This document shows positions 25,540 through 37,291 of a stretch of DNA of 64,000 nt, piece by piece. The notes beneath the pieces were generated by a model. It had not been told where the DNA came from. It ran no database searches and saw only the letters and a program-made list of their open reading frames with translations. A program made the translations under genes and the position numbers. Every line of letters starts with the position of its first letter. The first letter of the stretch is position 1. Origin of the DNA: Perca fluviatilis (taxonomy: Eukaryota > Chordata > Actinopteri > Perciformes > Percidae); assembly GCF_010015445.1 (NCBI RefSeq), contig NC_053119.1, positions 28,567,383-28,631,382 of the forward strand, read 5' to 3'.

Positions 25540-26668
25540 ACACAATGTAAATACACTTGAATTGCAGCTTATAAATACTCTATTATAAGTAAATATAAGT
25601 ATTAACAGCTAAATGTAAAGTATACTATGCAGCAGAAATGGCCCTGTGAATGTTAATATGATGTGTATTATATTATTGGATTATTATTGCCAATGCATTA
25701 TGTAAGTGGGATTTTAATGTTGTATTTGGTCAGGGTGAAGCTAACGCTGAGTACTTGTACTTTACTTGATTATAGCCACTTTATACTCAGAGGTAAATGT
25801 TGTAGGTTTTAATCCATTACATTTATTTGACAGCTATAGTTACTTTTCAGATGAAGATTTTACATATAAAACCTATGATGTGCTTATGCAAAATTGCATG
25901 TAAAACTACTTGACATGAATTAGTAGATTTGACAGATTTTTGATTCATTTTTGATTCAATATGTCACGGTTCTAGCTTCTCAAATGTCAGGATGTACTGA
26001 TTTTCCTTGTCTTACGTGACAGTAAACTGCATCATTCTGGGAATTAGACAACAACAGCGCAGCAAATGCATCAGTAACAATAATTTAATGAGATAAAATA
26101 TAATATGATAACAGTCAAGGGCCATTTTTAGGCATCCAGCACTTTTACTCTTCTATGTAAACATTTTCAATGTAAAGTATCTGAATACTCCCTCCTCTAC
26201 GGCTCTCCGCATGTTTTTGTATGTAATGTCTTAATCTTGTAAAATATACAGCTGCAGCTAACGCTCATCAATGAATCCTTTGCTGTATAAAATGTTAAAC
26301 CAAATATCAAAAACGTAAAGATATTCATTACACTATCACACATGACAAAGAAAAGCGCATTCTTAGAAATTATGAGCTAGAACTATAGGAACTAGGACAT
26401 GTTTGGCGTTTTTTGCTTGAAAATTGACTTAAATTATGATTTGATTATCAAAATAGTTGCCAATTCATTTCTGTCAATCAACTAGTCTTTTTTAGAAAGA
26501 AAAATAAAAAGGTTTCAGCTGCTCTAGTGAACTATAACTGGCAAATGAATGAGGTGGAGTAAAAAGTACAATATTGCGGTAGAAGTGGCATCAAATGAAA
26601 ATAATCAGGTAAAGTACTTGTACCTCAAAGTACCTCAAGTGCAATACTAGAGTAAATATACTTAGTTA
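25540..26668. repeat. degenerate DNA-transposon-derived region
   Basis: It contains 'gagtacttgtactttacttg', 'cattacatttatttgacagc' and 'cttttcagatgaagatttta' on the left, and 'gtggagtaaaaagtacaata' plus 'agtaaatatacttag' on the right. These are words of the same family as 3271-3543. The left border is approximate. A second element (about 26250-26530) is inserted inside it. Confidence 0.55.
26250..26530. repeat. hAT MITE of the 'GGGCTGCAGCTAACG' type, degenerate
   Basis: The left part reads 'cagctgcagctaacgctcat' and the right 'ttgattatcaaaatagttgc' then 'aggtttcagctgct'. This matches the layout of the fish hAT-N group that also gives the copies at 44899-46019 and 61611-61890. Terminal bases are eroded and no duplication could be fixed. 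Confidence 0.5.
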
Positions 26669-26780
26669 GAATCAGAATCAGAAAATAGATTGCCAGGTAA
26701 GTACTTACAGAATTTGCTTTGATGTGCATACATTAAAACAATTATATAAAATGAACAAACAATAAATACAGAAACAAATA

Positions 26781-26973
26781 ACACACACATACATACAGTA
26801 CATACAGTACATACATATAGTACATACATTCATACATATATACATACATACATACATACATACATACATACATACATACATGCATGCATGCATGCATACA
26901 TACATACATGCATACATACATACATACTTTCATACATTCATACATACATACAGTACATACAGTACATACATAC

Positions 26974-27004
<31 letters not shown>

Positions 27005-27018
27005 CATACATACAGTAC
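26781..27018 (+). repeat. (CATA)n tetranucleotide array, block 1
   Basis: Tandem ACAT/CATA units with scattered 'agtacat' and 'catgcatgcatg' variants. Long frames across it on both strands are products of the repeat. Confidence 0.96.
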
Positions 27019-27155
27019 ATAAAAAGGAATCGGAACGGCTATGGTACGTTCAAGAGCGTAGGACATATAGAAACTAACAGAGAACTGGCTATTACTGAAT
27101 AGAACTTATCTCAATTAACAATGTAACAATACATTAACAGTGTGGGCTTTCTAAC

Positions 27156-27672
27156 AGTACATACATACATACATACATACATTCATACATATGTACATAC
27201 AGTACATACATACATGCATACATTCATACATACAGTACATACATACATACATTCATACATATGTACATACAGTACATACATACATGCATACATTCATACA
27301 TACGTACATACAGTACATACATACATATATACAAACATGCATGCATACAATAATACAGTACATACAGTACATACATTCATACAAACATGCATGCATACAT
27401 ACATACATACATACATACATACATACATACATACATTCATACATATATACATATATACATACATACATACAGTCCATACATACATACATACCATCCGTAC
27501 ATACATACATACATACAGTCAGTCAGTCCATACAGTACATACATACATACAAACATACACATACATACATACATACATACATACATACATACATACAGTA
27601 CATACAGTACATACATACATACATACATACATACAGTACATACATACATACATACATACATACATACATACA

Positions 27673-27703
<31 letters not shown>
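27156..27703 (+). repeat. (CATA)n tetranucleotide array, block 2
   Basis: The same tetranucleotide as block 1, about 550 bp long, with 'acagtacatac' variants recurring at irregular intervals and a small internal duplication (27191-27240 resembles 27253-27302). The two blocks are separated by 137 bp of unique sequence. The 187- and 200-codon frames here are not genes. Confidence 0.96.
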
Positions 27704-27704
<1 letters not shown>

Positions 27705-28740
27705 AAGGTGTGCAAAAGTTCAAAAAAGTTCAAAAAGGAAAAAGGATATGTAGAATGTGCGGAGGACAGGATGTAGTTGCTGTTTCTTGCTAGCGGTGGA
27801 TAATAAAGCACAAGCAACAGTGGGACATTGTAGCGTGTGTGTGTGTCAGGCTTTGAACCTGATGTGGAAACAGGGCTGGATCGTTGATGTTTGGATATTT
27901 AATCAGTCCTCAGTGAATCGTAGCCCAGAAGCAAGAACCTTGTGCCAGTTGCTCTGATCAGTCTAATTAATTCCTGAAATGTGTTACGTCGTAGTGTGCT
28001 GCCGCTGTCCTGTGAAAGGCTACAATGACGTCTGCTCCGACAGATGGGCTCTGTCTATTGAAGCAACCCTGAATCAATATGCAGTGGGCCAGGGCTACAT
28101 GCTTTGTCTGTGGAGCACTTTTACGATTATTCTTTTTTCCTCTCTCCTTTCTTTGCTGCTGGTCTCTTACTTTTTTTTATATTGTGCAATATAGAAGCGA
28201 GTCCAAGAACATTTCAACAGTCATGACCAGTGGAGTCAGGACTTTGATTTGAATGTGCTGTTTGGAAATTAGAACATGTTCATCCAGAAATTGATGATAG
28301 AGGATTCAATCTAGAAAAGTATAATAATAACCAAACATTTTTGTTACTCTTCATTTTGTTATTTTACTCTATCACTTTTATTTTTAATTTTTTTATAAAT
28401 GGGACATTTTGGAACAATGAGATAATAATTGGATAATAAATTAAACAATTTTTTAAAATTTTTATTTAAGGACAATGCATTTAGTTGTACAAAAGAGACT
28501 GAAGTAATGAGTTTGTGAGTTGTACTGTCTCCCCACAGACATCATGCACTGTGGGCCCTCTACTGGTCACTGTGGGGCCATTTATAATGTCGCCTTCACT
28601 CATTGTTGAGGCCTAAAGCAATGGAAAGCAATTACTGCATATGACACTGACGAGACTTTTAGTAGCCAGCATGATCAACATGTCACATTCTGTATTCTTC
28701 ACATCAAGTAAAATAAAAAGTGTTTTTCCCCTTTATGATT
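27704..28740. other. intergenic sequence, nothing recognised
   Basis: No terminal repeats, tandem arrays or supported coding frames were seen. Confidence 0.45.
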
Positions 28741-28742
28741 TA

Positions 28743-29912
28743 CAGTTTTTTTCGATTGCTAAACGACAGTGGGCACAACTGGAGTCACATGTGCAAAACT
28801 CAAACTACAGTCTGCACTACCTACAGTCACCTGAGCTAAACAGTTCACATCACCTGCAAAACTCATTCAAAGCAACACAACTCCTAACACATGTCTCAAA
28901 CAGTATGCACAGGCCTCACTGAGATAACACACACTGTCACTCAGAACACACTGAGGGTAAAAACATTCATAGCATCAAACACCAATACAGAAATTACAAA
29001 CGTTCTCATCTTTACAGTTTGAACAATTTGAGTGACTTGACACTACTCAACAGTTTATTTAAGGAAAAAATATAGATTGTATAGAATACCAATTTTTACA
29101 TAAGGTAAACAATAAGGAATGAAAATTGGCAGTTTTCTTCAATAAAGTATTTTGTCTAGTAATTTATGGAATTACTGGGGAAAAAAACTAAAGGTACATA
29201 ACAGTACCAACAAATAGTGTGACTAATCCTGCCTCTCTCCAGCATCATGTGGCAAGTTCTCTTCATCACATTGGATGTCTGCATCATCTCTAAATACAAA
29301 TGAATGTGGTGTTTCTATTGCTTTCACTTCCATTACTTTCTGAAAAACAGTAAGAACGCAGTTTTAATATTGTAAAGATATAGTGTTTTTCACTTTTTTT
29401 TATAGCTGTGTATATAACCTCAGACATCTTACCTGGACATATTGGTATCTTTGCTCTTTTACCCGTTTCTCTCAAACAGTACAGTGTAGAATTGTTTCAT
29501 TCTTATTTGGTGTTTGTATACAAAAAAAGACTTTCTGAGCTTTCTCTGTATAAATACCATATATGTTCACTAACTAGTCTAAAACTAGACACCTGCTTAG
29601 GCTTTCAGCTAAAATTGCAATCAGCAGTGTTTGATAGGCACCAGACTGAAAACTATTCTGTTTTGAATGTGTGGTTTACAGTTTTGACAGCAGTGTGTTA
29701 GCATTTGAACAAAGTGCTGTAAATCTACAGTGTTGTGCACGTTGTGGTTAAAGTCATGGGATAAGTGTGTAGAGTTTTGAAAACTGTGTTCAAGCAATGA
29801 AAAATGAACTAGAGTTTGGTCCACATGAACTGCTGCTGTGGAGACTGTAGTTAGAGTTTTGCACATGTGACTCCAGTTGTGCCCACTGTCGTTTAGCAAT
29901 CGAAAAAAACTG
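28743..29912. mobile_element. DNA element with inverted termini of about 70 bp
   Basis: The left end (28743 onward) and the reversed right end (ending 29912) both read CAGTTTTTTTCGATTGCTAA. They stay identical, apart from two mismatches, for roughly 70 bp. The flanks are TTA on both sides (28740-28742 and 29913-29915), which would be either a TTA duplication (PIF/Harbinger type) or a TA duplication next to a T (Tc1/mariner type). The 1170-bp interior has no transposase frame, so the unit is a non-autonomous derivative. Confidence 0.85.
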
Positions 29913-30630
29913 TTATCAGACAACCACTCTTTTTTATCTTTCTTCTTCTTCTTCTTCTTCTTCTTCATCTTTTTTATCAAAGTGCTCTCAAATCTAACGT
30001 AATCTAGTCAGTGGACTGACAGAAGCCCAATCATAAAACTATGATTCCTACTAAAAGCAGACTATAAAATAGCTTTATATAAACAACTAGCCTTTTGCCC
30101 TAACCTTTTTTTCAATGAACAGAAATCATAGCACATACACACAATGTCCCTTTTGCTGTTTTCTGCAGCTGTAATCACTTATGTGTATTAGACTATTAAA
30201 GCCATATCAGAATCAGAATAAAAGTTGATTAAACAAGATGATTTTACAGCAATCCTGTTGTACTTTATATAGCCTTTGTGTTTAATTAGTATGCATCCCA
30301 ATGAAGGAATAAGACATACAGAATAGCCTATACCATAATGTACACTATGCAGCTGTTGGTAGATGAGGAGAGTGACATCTCTGATTGAAATAGCATTACA
30401 TTCATTAAGGTGGTAACCCCTAGGGAATGAAATAATAGTCAAGTGAAACAAAATATTCTGTTAATGCTCGGAGAAACCAAAGTAGCCTACCAACCTGAAT
30501 AACTCCTAGATGTCCCTGAACGTCACTCTGAGGACCACCTCCATGTTATGGACTACTGTTAGTGGTAGTAAATGACCCTTACCAACGTCTCTCAGCATCA
30601 CGTTGTGGTGATATATCTCCATCACCGGAG
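29913..30630. other. intergenic sequence upstream of tmtc2
   Basis: A short CTT run lies at 29940-29966, and an L2/SINE-like tail word ('atcagaatcagaataaaag', reverse orientation) near 30208. Nothing else was recognised. Confidence 0.5.
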
Positions 30631-30633
30631 GAG

Positions 30634-31262
30634 GGGCAGTGCGCATGCGCCCCAACTCTCCTAACCACACGCGTTTGGATTACGACTGCGTCAATTAAAC
30701 AGAGACACCAGGAGCAGAGGCGGAAGTGAAGCAGACGCATCTCGGTTTTAAAGCACAAGTTGAAGCTCTATTATAAATCAAGAGAAAAGTGACTATAGAA
30801 GCTGTAATACAGATACACTCATGTGAATACATTCAATGTCTGTAGCCTACTTTTGCTAATTGCTTTTTTTGTTGTTGATGAAAATAGCACGTAACAAAAG
30901 GTAAAATATCAGATAAGATCAGATAATGCAGAAGTGGATAACTGGCTGTTTTAAATGAGCGGCAACGTGAAGTATTCTCATACTGGAATGATAGTGAATA
31001 ATGGAAGACTTATGTTCAGTCATAATAATAATAGCCTAATGAGAAAATGTACTTATTGCAGTCATGTTGCAGACAGCCTACAATTTGGGCTAGTAACACA
31101 TTATTTTGCCTGTCCTAATTTATCTGATATTTGTACTATACAATTAGAAGAAAACGTCCTCTTATCATAATGTCTCATATTGTCTTAAGCACTAGCAGGC
31201 TTATATTGCTCGTTGTGTTAACTTTAATCGGCAAGCCTTATTTTGAAAGTCCAACCGGAAGT
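30634..31262 (+). promoter_or_regulatory. candidate tmtc2 promoter region
   Basis: A palindromic TGCGCATGCGC (30640-30650) is a canonical NRF1 motif. GCGGAAGTG (30720-30728) and ACCGGAAGT (31254-31262) are canonical ETS/GABP-type motifs. NRF1 and ETS sites are typical of TATA-less, broadly active vertebrate promoters. The sequence becomes rich in CpG from about 31250 into the leader. No TATA box sits at a fitting place. The exact transcription start cannot be read from sequence; the cluster is 0.5-1.1 kb upstream of the start codon. Expression data would decide. Confidence 0.45.
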
Positions 31263-31751
31263 TGCAGATGCCTCTGTGGCTGACTTGAGAGCGGATTCTC
31301 CAGCAGCGGCCGGACCGGAGGACCGGAGCCGCTGGGTGAGCGTCAGAGCGCGGATGATCGTCCTCTGTGTCGGCGAGGCGTGCGGTTCGCTGTCACAGAT
31401 TCACTTCAACGCTGCTCGCGTTTGATTTTCTGCCCAACTCCCAGCAGGCTAAAAAAGCTCTCGAGCTCGGACCCAACATGGGTTAGAAAGAAAAGCGACC
31501 TATGGATTATCCACTTTGTGCACTTCGCCGAGAATGATGGGGGGGAGAGAAACGGACTTGTTTTCGCAGAGACATCCTGACAAAGACGGGGACTGAGAGG
31601 GAAACGAGATTGGGATTCGCTGCTTCTCTCTGTCTCGCTTCGCATCTTTTTTTTTTTTTTTAAATCATTTATACTGTGTATTTTTCATATTTTTTTTCTT
31701 CATTTTTTTTTTTTTTTTGATTATTTCCCCGCGTGTGTGCGAGACAGAGAA
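31263..31751 (+). other. tmtc2: tmtc2 5' leader with upstream ORFs
   Basis: This is the GC- and CpG-rich stretch, followed by two T-rich tracts, that directly precedes the tmtc2 start codon. If transcribed as one leader it contains five ATG-initiated short frames. They are 31268-31288 (6 codons), 31354-31425 (23 codons), 31478-31486 (2 codons), 31502-31537 (11 codons) and 31534-31596 (20 codons). All stop before the main ATG. Such frames usually lower translation of the main protein. The 5' boundary is an estimate, and an intron within the leader cannot be excluded. Confidence 0.5.
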
Positions 31752-31834
31752 ATGTTTGCAGAATTGCTGTGCAGCGCCGTGGCTCTGGTCCTGTATGTCA
31801 ACACTCTGGGCGCCGATTTCTGCTACGATGACAG
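31752..31834 (+). CDS. tmtc2: TMTC2, first coding exon
   Basis: The exon starts at ATG 31752 and reads MFAELLCSAVALVLYVNT, then LGADFCYDD, ending with AG of a split codon before the donor gtactt at 31835. This matches the TMTC2 N-terminus (pattern M-x-AEL, LY-NTL, ADFCYDD) far better than TMTC1, 3 or 4, as I know those proteins. TMTC proteins are multi-pass ER membrane proteins with a C-terminal TPR domain and take part in O-mannosylation of cadherins. Residues 5-18 form the first membrane helix, and the Asp pair at residues 26-27 sits where GT-C type mannosyltransferases keep an acidic motif in the first luminal loop. A phase-2 split completing AG-pyrimidine would give the Ser that follows in TMTC2. 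The start context has G at -3. Exon 2 is not in the window. Confidence 0.85.
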
Positions 31835-31836
31835 GT

Positions 31837-33683
31837 ACTTGGGTAAATGAATGACATATCCAGCCTCGTGTTAGCCTACTAACGGCACTGGCTCCACTAT
31901 ATATATGTGTCCTCACCGATAGGCTACCTTCATCATTTCTGGACAAACAGCAAAGCAAAAAAATCATCATGTTGCCATCACTCTGAACGAGCGGTATTTC
32001 ATTGCACCAGCAAACACTACTGACAGTTACCCGGTAACTCGTGTGAGCTTTTTCTTCAACACAAGCAGTCTGCCTCAAGGAAAGTGCCACTGATGTAGGC
32101 TATCAATGGTGCTTTGAAGAGCTGTAGTGAGTGATCAAAATGCCTTACTGGTTATACCCTTACCTATCTGTAGTAGCTACAGTGTGTCAGTAACTTGGAA
32201 ACCACTGTTATATTCGTACAGACACCTGTGTGTGTTTTTAGGGAGTTTAATAGGCATCATGATCATACAGTATTTTCACATTTCCAGTCATATTCCTGCA
32301 GCATTCTTTCAAGTAATCTCTTTCTGGCATCACCATAGTTTTCGTTGACTGATGAACAGTGAAACCAGTAGTAAATAGGCAGGGTTCTTGGATGCCTCAG
32401 TCTCCTGAGTCTGGACTTGCTCCATGTCTTAAGTTGTGCTGAGGCTGAGGAGCTAATTGATCTCTGGAGGAGAAAACGTGTCTGCTCTCCCCAACAGCAC
32501 CACACAGAAGCCCCTCTGCCCAACAGTTCCCCAATGTGCATCCTACTGAAACTTTGAGCACAGTATTTTATGATTAATTTACTTAAAAATATAGGCTGCA
32601 AGTTCTTGCTACCCTCCACTTGAAGCCATCTGTGTGAGAAGGCGAGCATGGTTGCATGGGTTCAGCCGCTGCTGTGATGCGGGGGTAATGCATTACTCAT
32701 GACTGGCCGTTTTGATACTTGATGGCTGAATGGTTGTCGGTGCCTCGGGCTCTTTTATGCACCATCCGTGCGTCCATGTAGGTCAGAGGCATCCTTGTTT
32801 TCCTGCCATCACTATGTTGCCTCTTTTTTTTTACAGCCAATGTATTGATTTAATAATGAGCTCATATTTCTAAGATATTAGGCATGGATAAACCTGTTCT
32901 TAACAGAATCATTACTAATCTCTTTAAAGTGACTTTGCCCTAGCAGTGTGTATAACAATCAATCAGTTACTTTTGGTCAACAGGTGCAGCTTTTAAAACA
33001 CACCCAGAGGGTACAGCTTAGTGAACAAACACCACCTTCAGCATCCTGTATTTTCTTCACAACTTTGCTCTGTACGTAGAACACGTCCTGCTTAACATCC
33101 CCAAAGGCCTTTTTTTTCGCTGAAAGTCTGATACTTTTTTCTTGTGGTAAAGAGTTGCTATAGTTTTTGCACTTTTGTGTTCTGGTCAGGTGATTCAGGC
33201 AACTTTCTTGTACGAGAAAGATGGTGCTCCGTGTCCATTAAAGCCGTCAGGGCGGGGCAGCGCCGTGCAGAGGTGAGAGGCTACCACTGCGTATGACTGC
33301 TGCCGCAGAGTCAGCTGCTGTGCGGCTGCTGGAGAGCCTCGAGGCTCCCAAGTTTTAATGTAAGACAGAGAGAGGCAAACTCTGATTATTCTGCGAAAGA
33401 GATGTTAACATAATGTTATTTATTACCATGTGAGTTTTGGTCCAAGTTATTGCAGGCTTCTTATGAGACGGGATGAATGACTTACTGTAGTTCTCCAAGG
33501 CCTGGGGATTTTTTTCTGACTTATTCTGTCTCTGTGATGTTTTTCATTGCGGGCTATCAGTCATCCAGTGTTATCTGTTTTTAACACCACGTGTTTGGTT
33601 CAGGCTTGCAATTAGCAGCAGTCTCCTGTCCCCTCGGGCTTCACTCGGGGGAGGGAGGGAGATAGAGGAAGGGAGGGTGCGCA

Positions 33684-33686
<3 letters not shown>
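31837..33686. other. intronic sequence, nothing further recognised
   Basis: No transposon ends or tandem arrays were recognised here. The minus frame at 32263-32649 (128 codons) has no domain and is rejected. Confidence 0.45.

Positions 33687-33719
<33 letters not shown>
33687..33719 (+). repeat. (AT)16 microsatellite
   Basis: A perfect AT run of 33 bp. Confidence 0.97.
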
Positions 33720-33724
<5 letters not shown>

Positions 33725-34442
33725 GCTAAGGAAAAACAGCCCTGGACACACACACTGATCTAACCTGCTAATGCTGTACATGTGTAGAGAAAAAAAAAGC
33801 TTATATGACTTGGTGATTTTCATTATGGGAAATGAGTGTGAATGACAATGAATCAAACTGCAAGCGTTGCCATTACCCAACACCCTACAGCTCATAGGTG
33901 GGATTTATTTTAACTGAGTCTGACAGTAATTTATGGATCATACAGATAATGGTTTTTTAAAAGCTCAAAGGACATCCGTATTGTCGAATGTAAGGCCTCA
34001 TGCTCTGAAATAAAGATCTATGGTTGATGTTTTATTTAGTGTGCATTTAGAAGTAAACTCTGTGGCTTCCATTGAATGTTGATGATGAATAGTTGCAGAA
34101 GAATTAAATATGGATATTTTGTCACAGTGCAACATTGATTCCTCTCTGTGAGGAGACGGCTTGTGCTACTTTTTCGCTCTTGGCTGTGAAACCAATTCAT
34201 TTACTCAACTCAGTGAGTGATTAAAAGTTAGGATCCAGAATTGTGCTGTGTGTATGGACGCGTGTGAAATGCCTTGGAGCTACAGAGCTGGCATAAAAGA
34301 CATCTGAGGATTTGCAATCGATTGGCTGGCAGTCTCGTATGGCCATGGAATACATAATGATGTGTTGCTTTCTTTCTGTGTAGCCTACTCTTGTTATGGT
34401 GAAGGGAGTGTTTGAGAAAAAATAAATCTGTCTAGGACTGTG
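33720..34442. other. intronic sequence, nothing recognised
   Basis: No repeat or coding signal was seen. Confidence 0.45.
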
Positions 34443-35242
34443 GGGCCAGATGGACGTACATAGCGTTATCGGCGCCATGGCCAACCCGCAGAAAGCGCAC
34501 GCTGTGATACTTCAGCTTACATCGTATTTACCAAACTTGCAGTTCATTGGGTAATCGGCGCCTTTCTCCGCCCACTATACCGCAAATTGCGCTGTAGCAA
34601 AGCGTAAAGTACTGGTGCTATGATACGGCTGAGCGCAGACTGCGATGTTCCCACTGCCGATGCTATGACTGTTTGAAATGATCCCGATGCCAATATTCGT
34701 AATGTAGCGAGGAATTTAACAACTGCTGGAATGGAATGTGGATGCTGAGTCGGAGATTCTATGTCATCTTTGAGTTCTTCCAGTGACTGTAATATTGCGT
34801 TGCTGCTTAATCTGTAACGCTTAATGATTTCGTGTTCACTCAACTGAAAAAGTGTGATCCTTGTGGCAAAAATCCTTTCAGCTCGTCTCCTTGGCCTATG
34901 TCTTCGTCTTGCTCGGATTACTGCTGCCATTTCACCAGGGGGCATATGCGAGGAAACCCGCTGCCAGCTTTACACCTGCTTTTACGAAGCGGAGAATGTT
35001 CACCGCAAAATAGAGGCGCGCTTTCACGGGCGGTTTTTGTACATACCGCGGAATACATAATTGGGCGCACTTTGCGCTTCCCCTCTCATCTCTTTATGGG
35101 AAACTCCCACTTTCCCCAATTTTCCATTTTTCAGTTCTCGCGACAGGCAGTCTGCGCTTTTCCCTCAGTGCGGCCTGTTTGTACATACCTCGCCATGCTT
35201 TTACGTGCACGTTGCGAAACAAAGCGTTTGTACATTTGGCCC
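34443..35242 (-). mobile_element. PIF/Harbinger internal-deletion derivative
   Basis: The left end reads GGGCCAGATGGACGTACA and the right end, reversed, GGGCCAAATGTACAAACG. These are imperfect inverted repeats of the GGGCC type found in Harbinger elements. Between them lies the N-terminal half of a Harbinger transposase on the minus strand (34544-34945). The DDE half is missing, so the element has lost its middle or 3' half. No clear 3-bp TWA duplication is visible at the borders. Confidence 0.75.
34544..34945 (-). pseudogene. PIF/Harbinger transposase, N-terminal half
   Basis: The 133-codon frame starts at ATG 34945. After a basic stretch (RARRRHRPRRRAER) it reads LSEHEIIKRYRLSSNAILQS, then VKFLATLRILASGSFQTVIA and VGTSQSALSRIIAPV. 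This is the N-terminal helical region of HARBI1-like transposases, in which ALRFLATGSFQ-like and SQSSVSR-like motifs recur. HARBI1-type proteins are about 350 residues long. Here the frame stops at about residue 133, before the catalytic DDE domain, and the following DNA is terminal non-coding sequence. The domesticated HARBI1 gene is excluded by the flanking inverted repeats. Confidence 0.85.
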
Positions 35243-37291
35243 TGTGTGTTCTGAGACACATACAGTACTTCTTATCACTGGTTACACATTAATTTGAGCC
35301 CCAGCTAACTTCATGCATTTCATACATAGTAACCAAGGCCGTCAAGAGGTCACAGTTAAAAGGGGGAAAAAAACAGTTTACATGTTACATGTGTTTTAAA
35401 AAATGATATCCTCCAGGCTGTAAAAAAAAAAAAAAAAAAAGATCCCATGCACGGCCCCTCCCTCGATTAAAAACGACAGCCTGAAAGAGTGGCCTGCTCC
35501 GCGCCGAGCCAAACCCCCCCCGGGGAGCTTTTCCTTTCTCACCCCTGGACACACTCATCATTACCACATACACAGCTTTGACACCTGCACTGGAAAATGG
35601 GAATCATACGTCATATAGTTCATATCTCTGCTGCTATAATCTACAGTTAGGGCTGAGGGAAAGAATAGAAGAGCCCAGATAAATGTCAGAGGAGAAATAC
35701 TGGTGCAATATTGTGTGACTTTCCGTAAGCCCGCACACTAGAAACCTGCGGTTCACAGCAAAACCTGGTGAAGTACGTTATTAGCATGATTGCCGGTGGT
35801 AAAATTTATGTCGCGGTCCTTTTTTTAAAGTTTCTGAAATGAAAAAAGCCTCTGTGGGTTAAGCAAATTAAACATACTAGTGGAGTTAAATAGGCGGCCA
35901 CTTTCTCCATTACACAGCTGCAAACGTTGAGCTGTTTTCAAGGTATATTTCAGCCTGCCCACACACACACCGGCTTTATGGATTATCGTTCCATGTCAGG
36001 AGCTTGACGGATGTGATGAACTGCACCCCACCTCGTTTATCTGCCCTGGTGTGACGTTGTGAGGTTCGACCGTGTGAGGATGTGTGAAGGTTGCGGGTCA
36101 CGTGGAAGGACACAGCCTCCCTGGGCGTGGGCGATGATTTATAACGCTCAAGACAGTTGGTAACGGCGAGCCGCCGCTCTGCTCCATGCCCTGAAAGCTT
36201 TATTAGAGAAGTCGGGATTGAATCGGACGCTTTCACGCTGATGCGGTTTGATCTGAGCTTCTAGTCGATGACGGCAAAGAAGCCACACAGCACTTTGAGC
36301 GGTGACTCATGTTGTTTAATGATCATACCAACCGGGTGATGGAAGAAAAAAACAAACAGTAGTGGATCTGTATTTATTTATATCTTTTCTTTATATTTTT
36401 GGTGTTTTTTGTTCATTTTTTGCTTCATTTTATGCCATTTTGTCATCCTGTATAGTCGGCAGTTTCCTCAAAGATGCACAGACAAACGCAGAGAAAAGGA
36501 GACTGGGTACTTGACCTCAAGTCTAATGACAATCAGGTTTTTGTGCACTCTTTATACCACTGTCTGGTACTTGTGTGGTAGCCAGCCTGACCTACCTGGC
36601 CTGACGTGGACTTTGCCGCCATCTGTGCCCATGGCTGCCTCCTCCATGGCACTGTGTGTCAGCGCACTGATCTGGAACCCTACTCTCATGGCCTATACTG
36701 TAGGATGGGCAGTTTGCGGTTATGTTGAGAGCCCAAGGGCGGCAACCCAGCAGTTTGAGCATCTCCGCTTTTTTTCCCCAGTCAGGCTCTCTCTGTCTGC
36801 TCCCTGTAATTACCGCCCTGCCTGCAGAGAGGGACTCACGACATGGTTTGGTAGACGTAGCTGCTCTGCTCTTCGCTCTCTCGCTCTCTCGCTCTATTTC
36901 TCTGTCTGCCTTCTCTTCATCAACCCCAAAGCCTTTTAGTCCTCCAGTGCCCATGATCCAACGACTGCCTCCAGATGGTCCCGTTTGGTAAGCAGTTTAG
37001 GGTTTTTCTCTCTTCTGCAGTTTGAAGGGGAAGGTTTGAAGTGGATTCAAATGGAGGATGTTGTGTTTGCTTGTAGTTGCCAGGATGGAGACATCAAAGT
37101 GCCCAATGGCACAGACAGTGCTTAACGGAGTCAGTGGAGATGGCCTCATGACTGAAAGCACATCTAGCCATATTATTGTATATTCATATTGAGTTGCTAA
37201 AATCAATAAGTATGAAAGGGGTTTCTCATAGTGATGAACCCACAGAGAATTAGCTTTATAGCATTGTTCAGCTAATGGTTTTGGTTTTAAG
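35243..37291. other. intronic sequence, nothing recognised
   Basis: An A18 run lies near 35421. Overlapping frames at 36409-36991 on both strands show no domain and are rejected. Confidence 0.45.

Noticed and set aside
26781..27703. CRISPR-like spaced repeats
   Set aside because: The repeat unit is a tetranucleotide without spacers of constant length, in a vertebrate context; it is a microsatellite.
27142..27793. Open frames of 187-200 codons in the CATA array
   Set aside because: They encode only HTYI/MYVC repeats dictated by the tetranucleotide; they exist in several frames and on both strands.
36409..36991. Overlapping frames of 89-176 codons
   Set aside because: They overlap each other on both strands and show no domain or splice logic.
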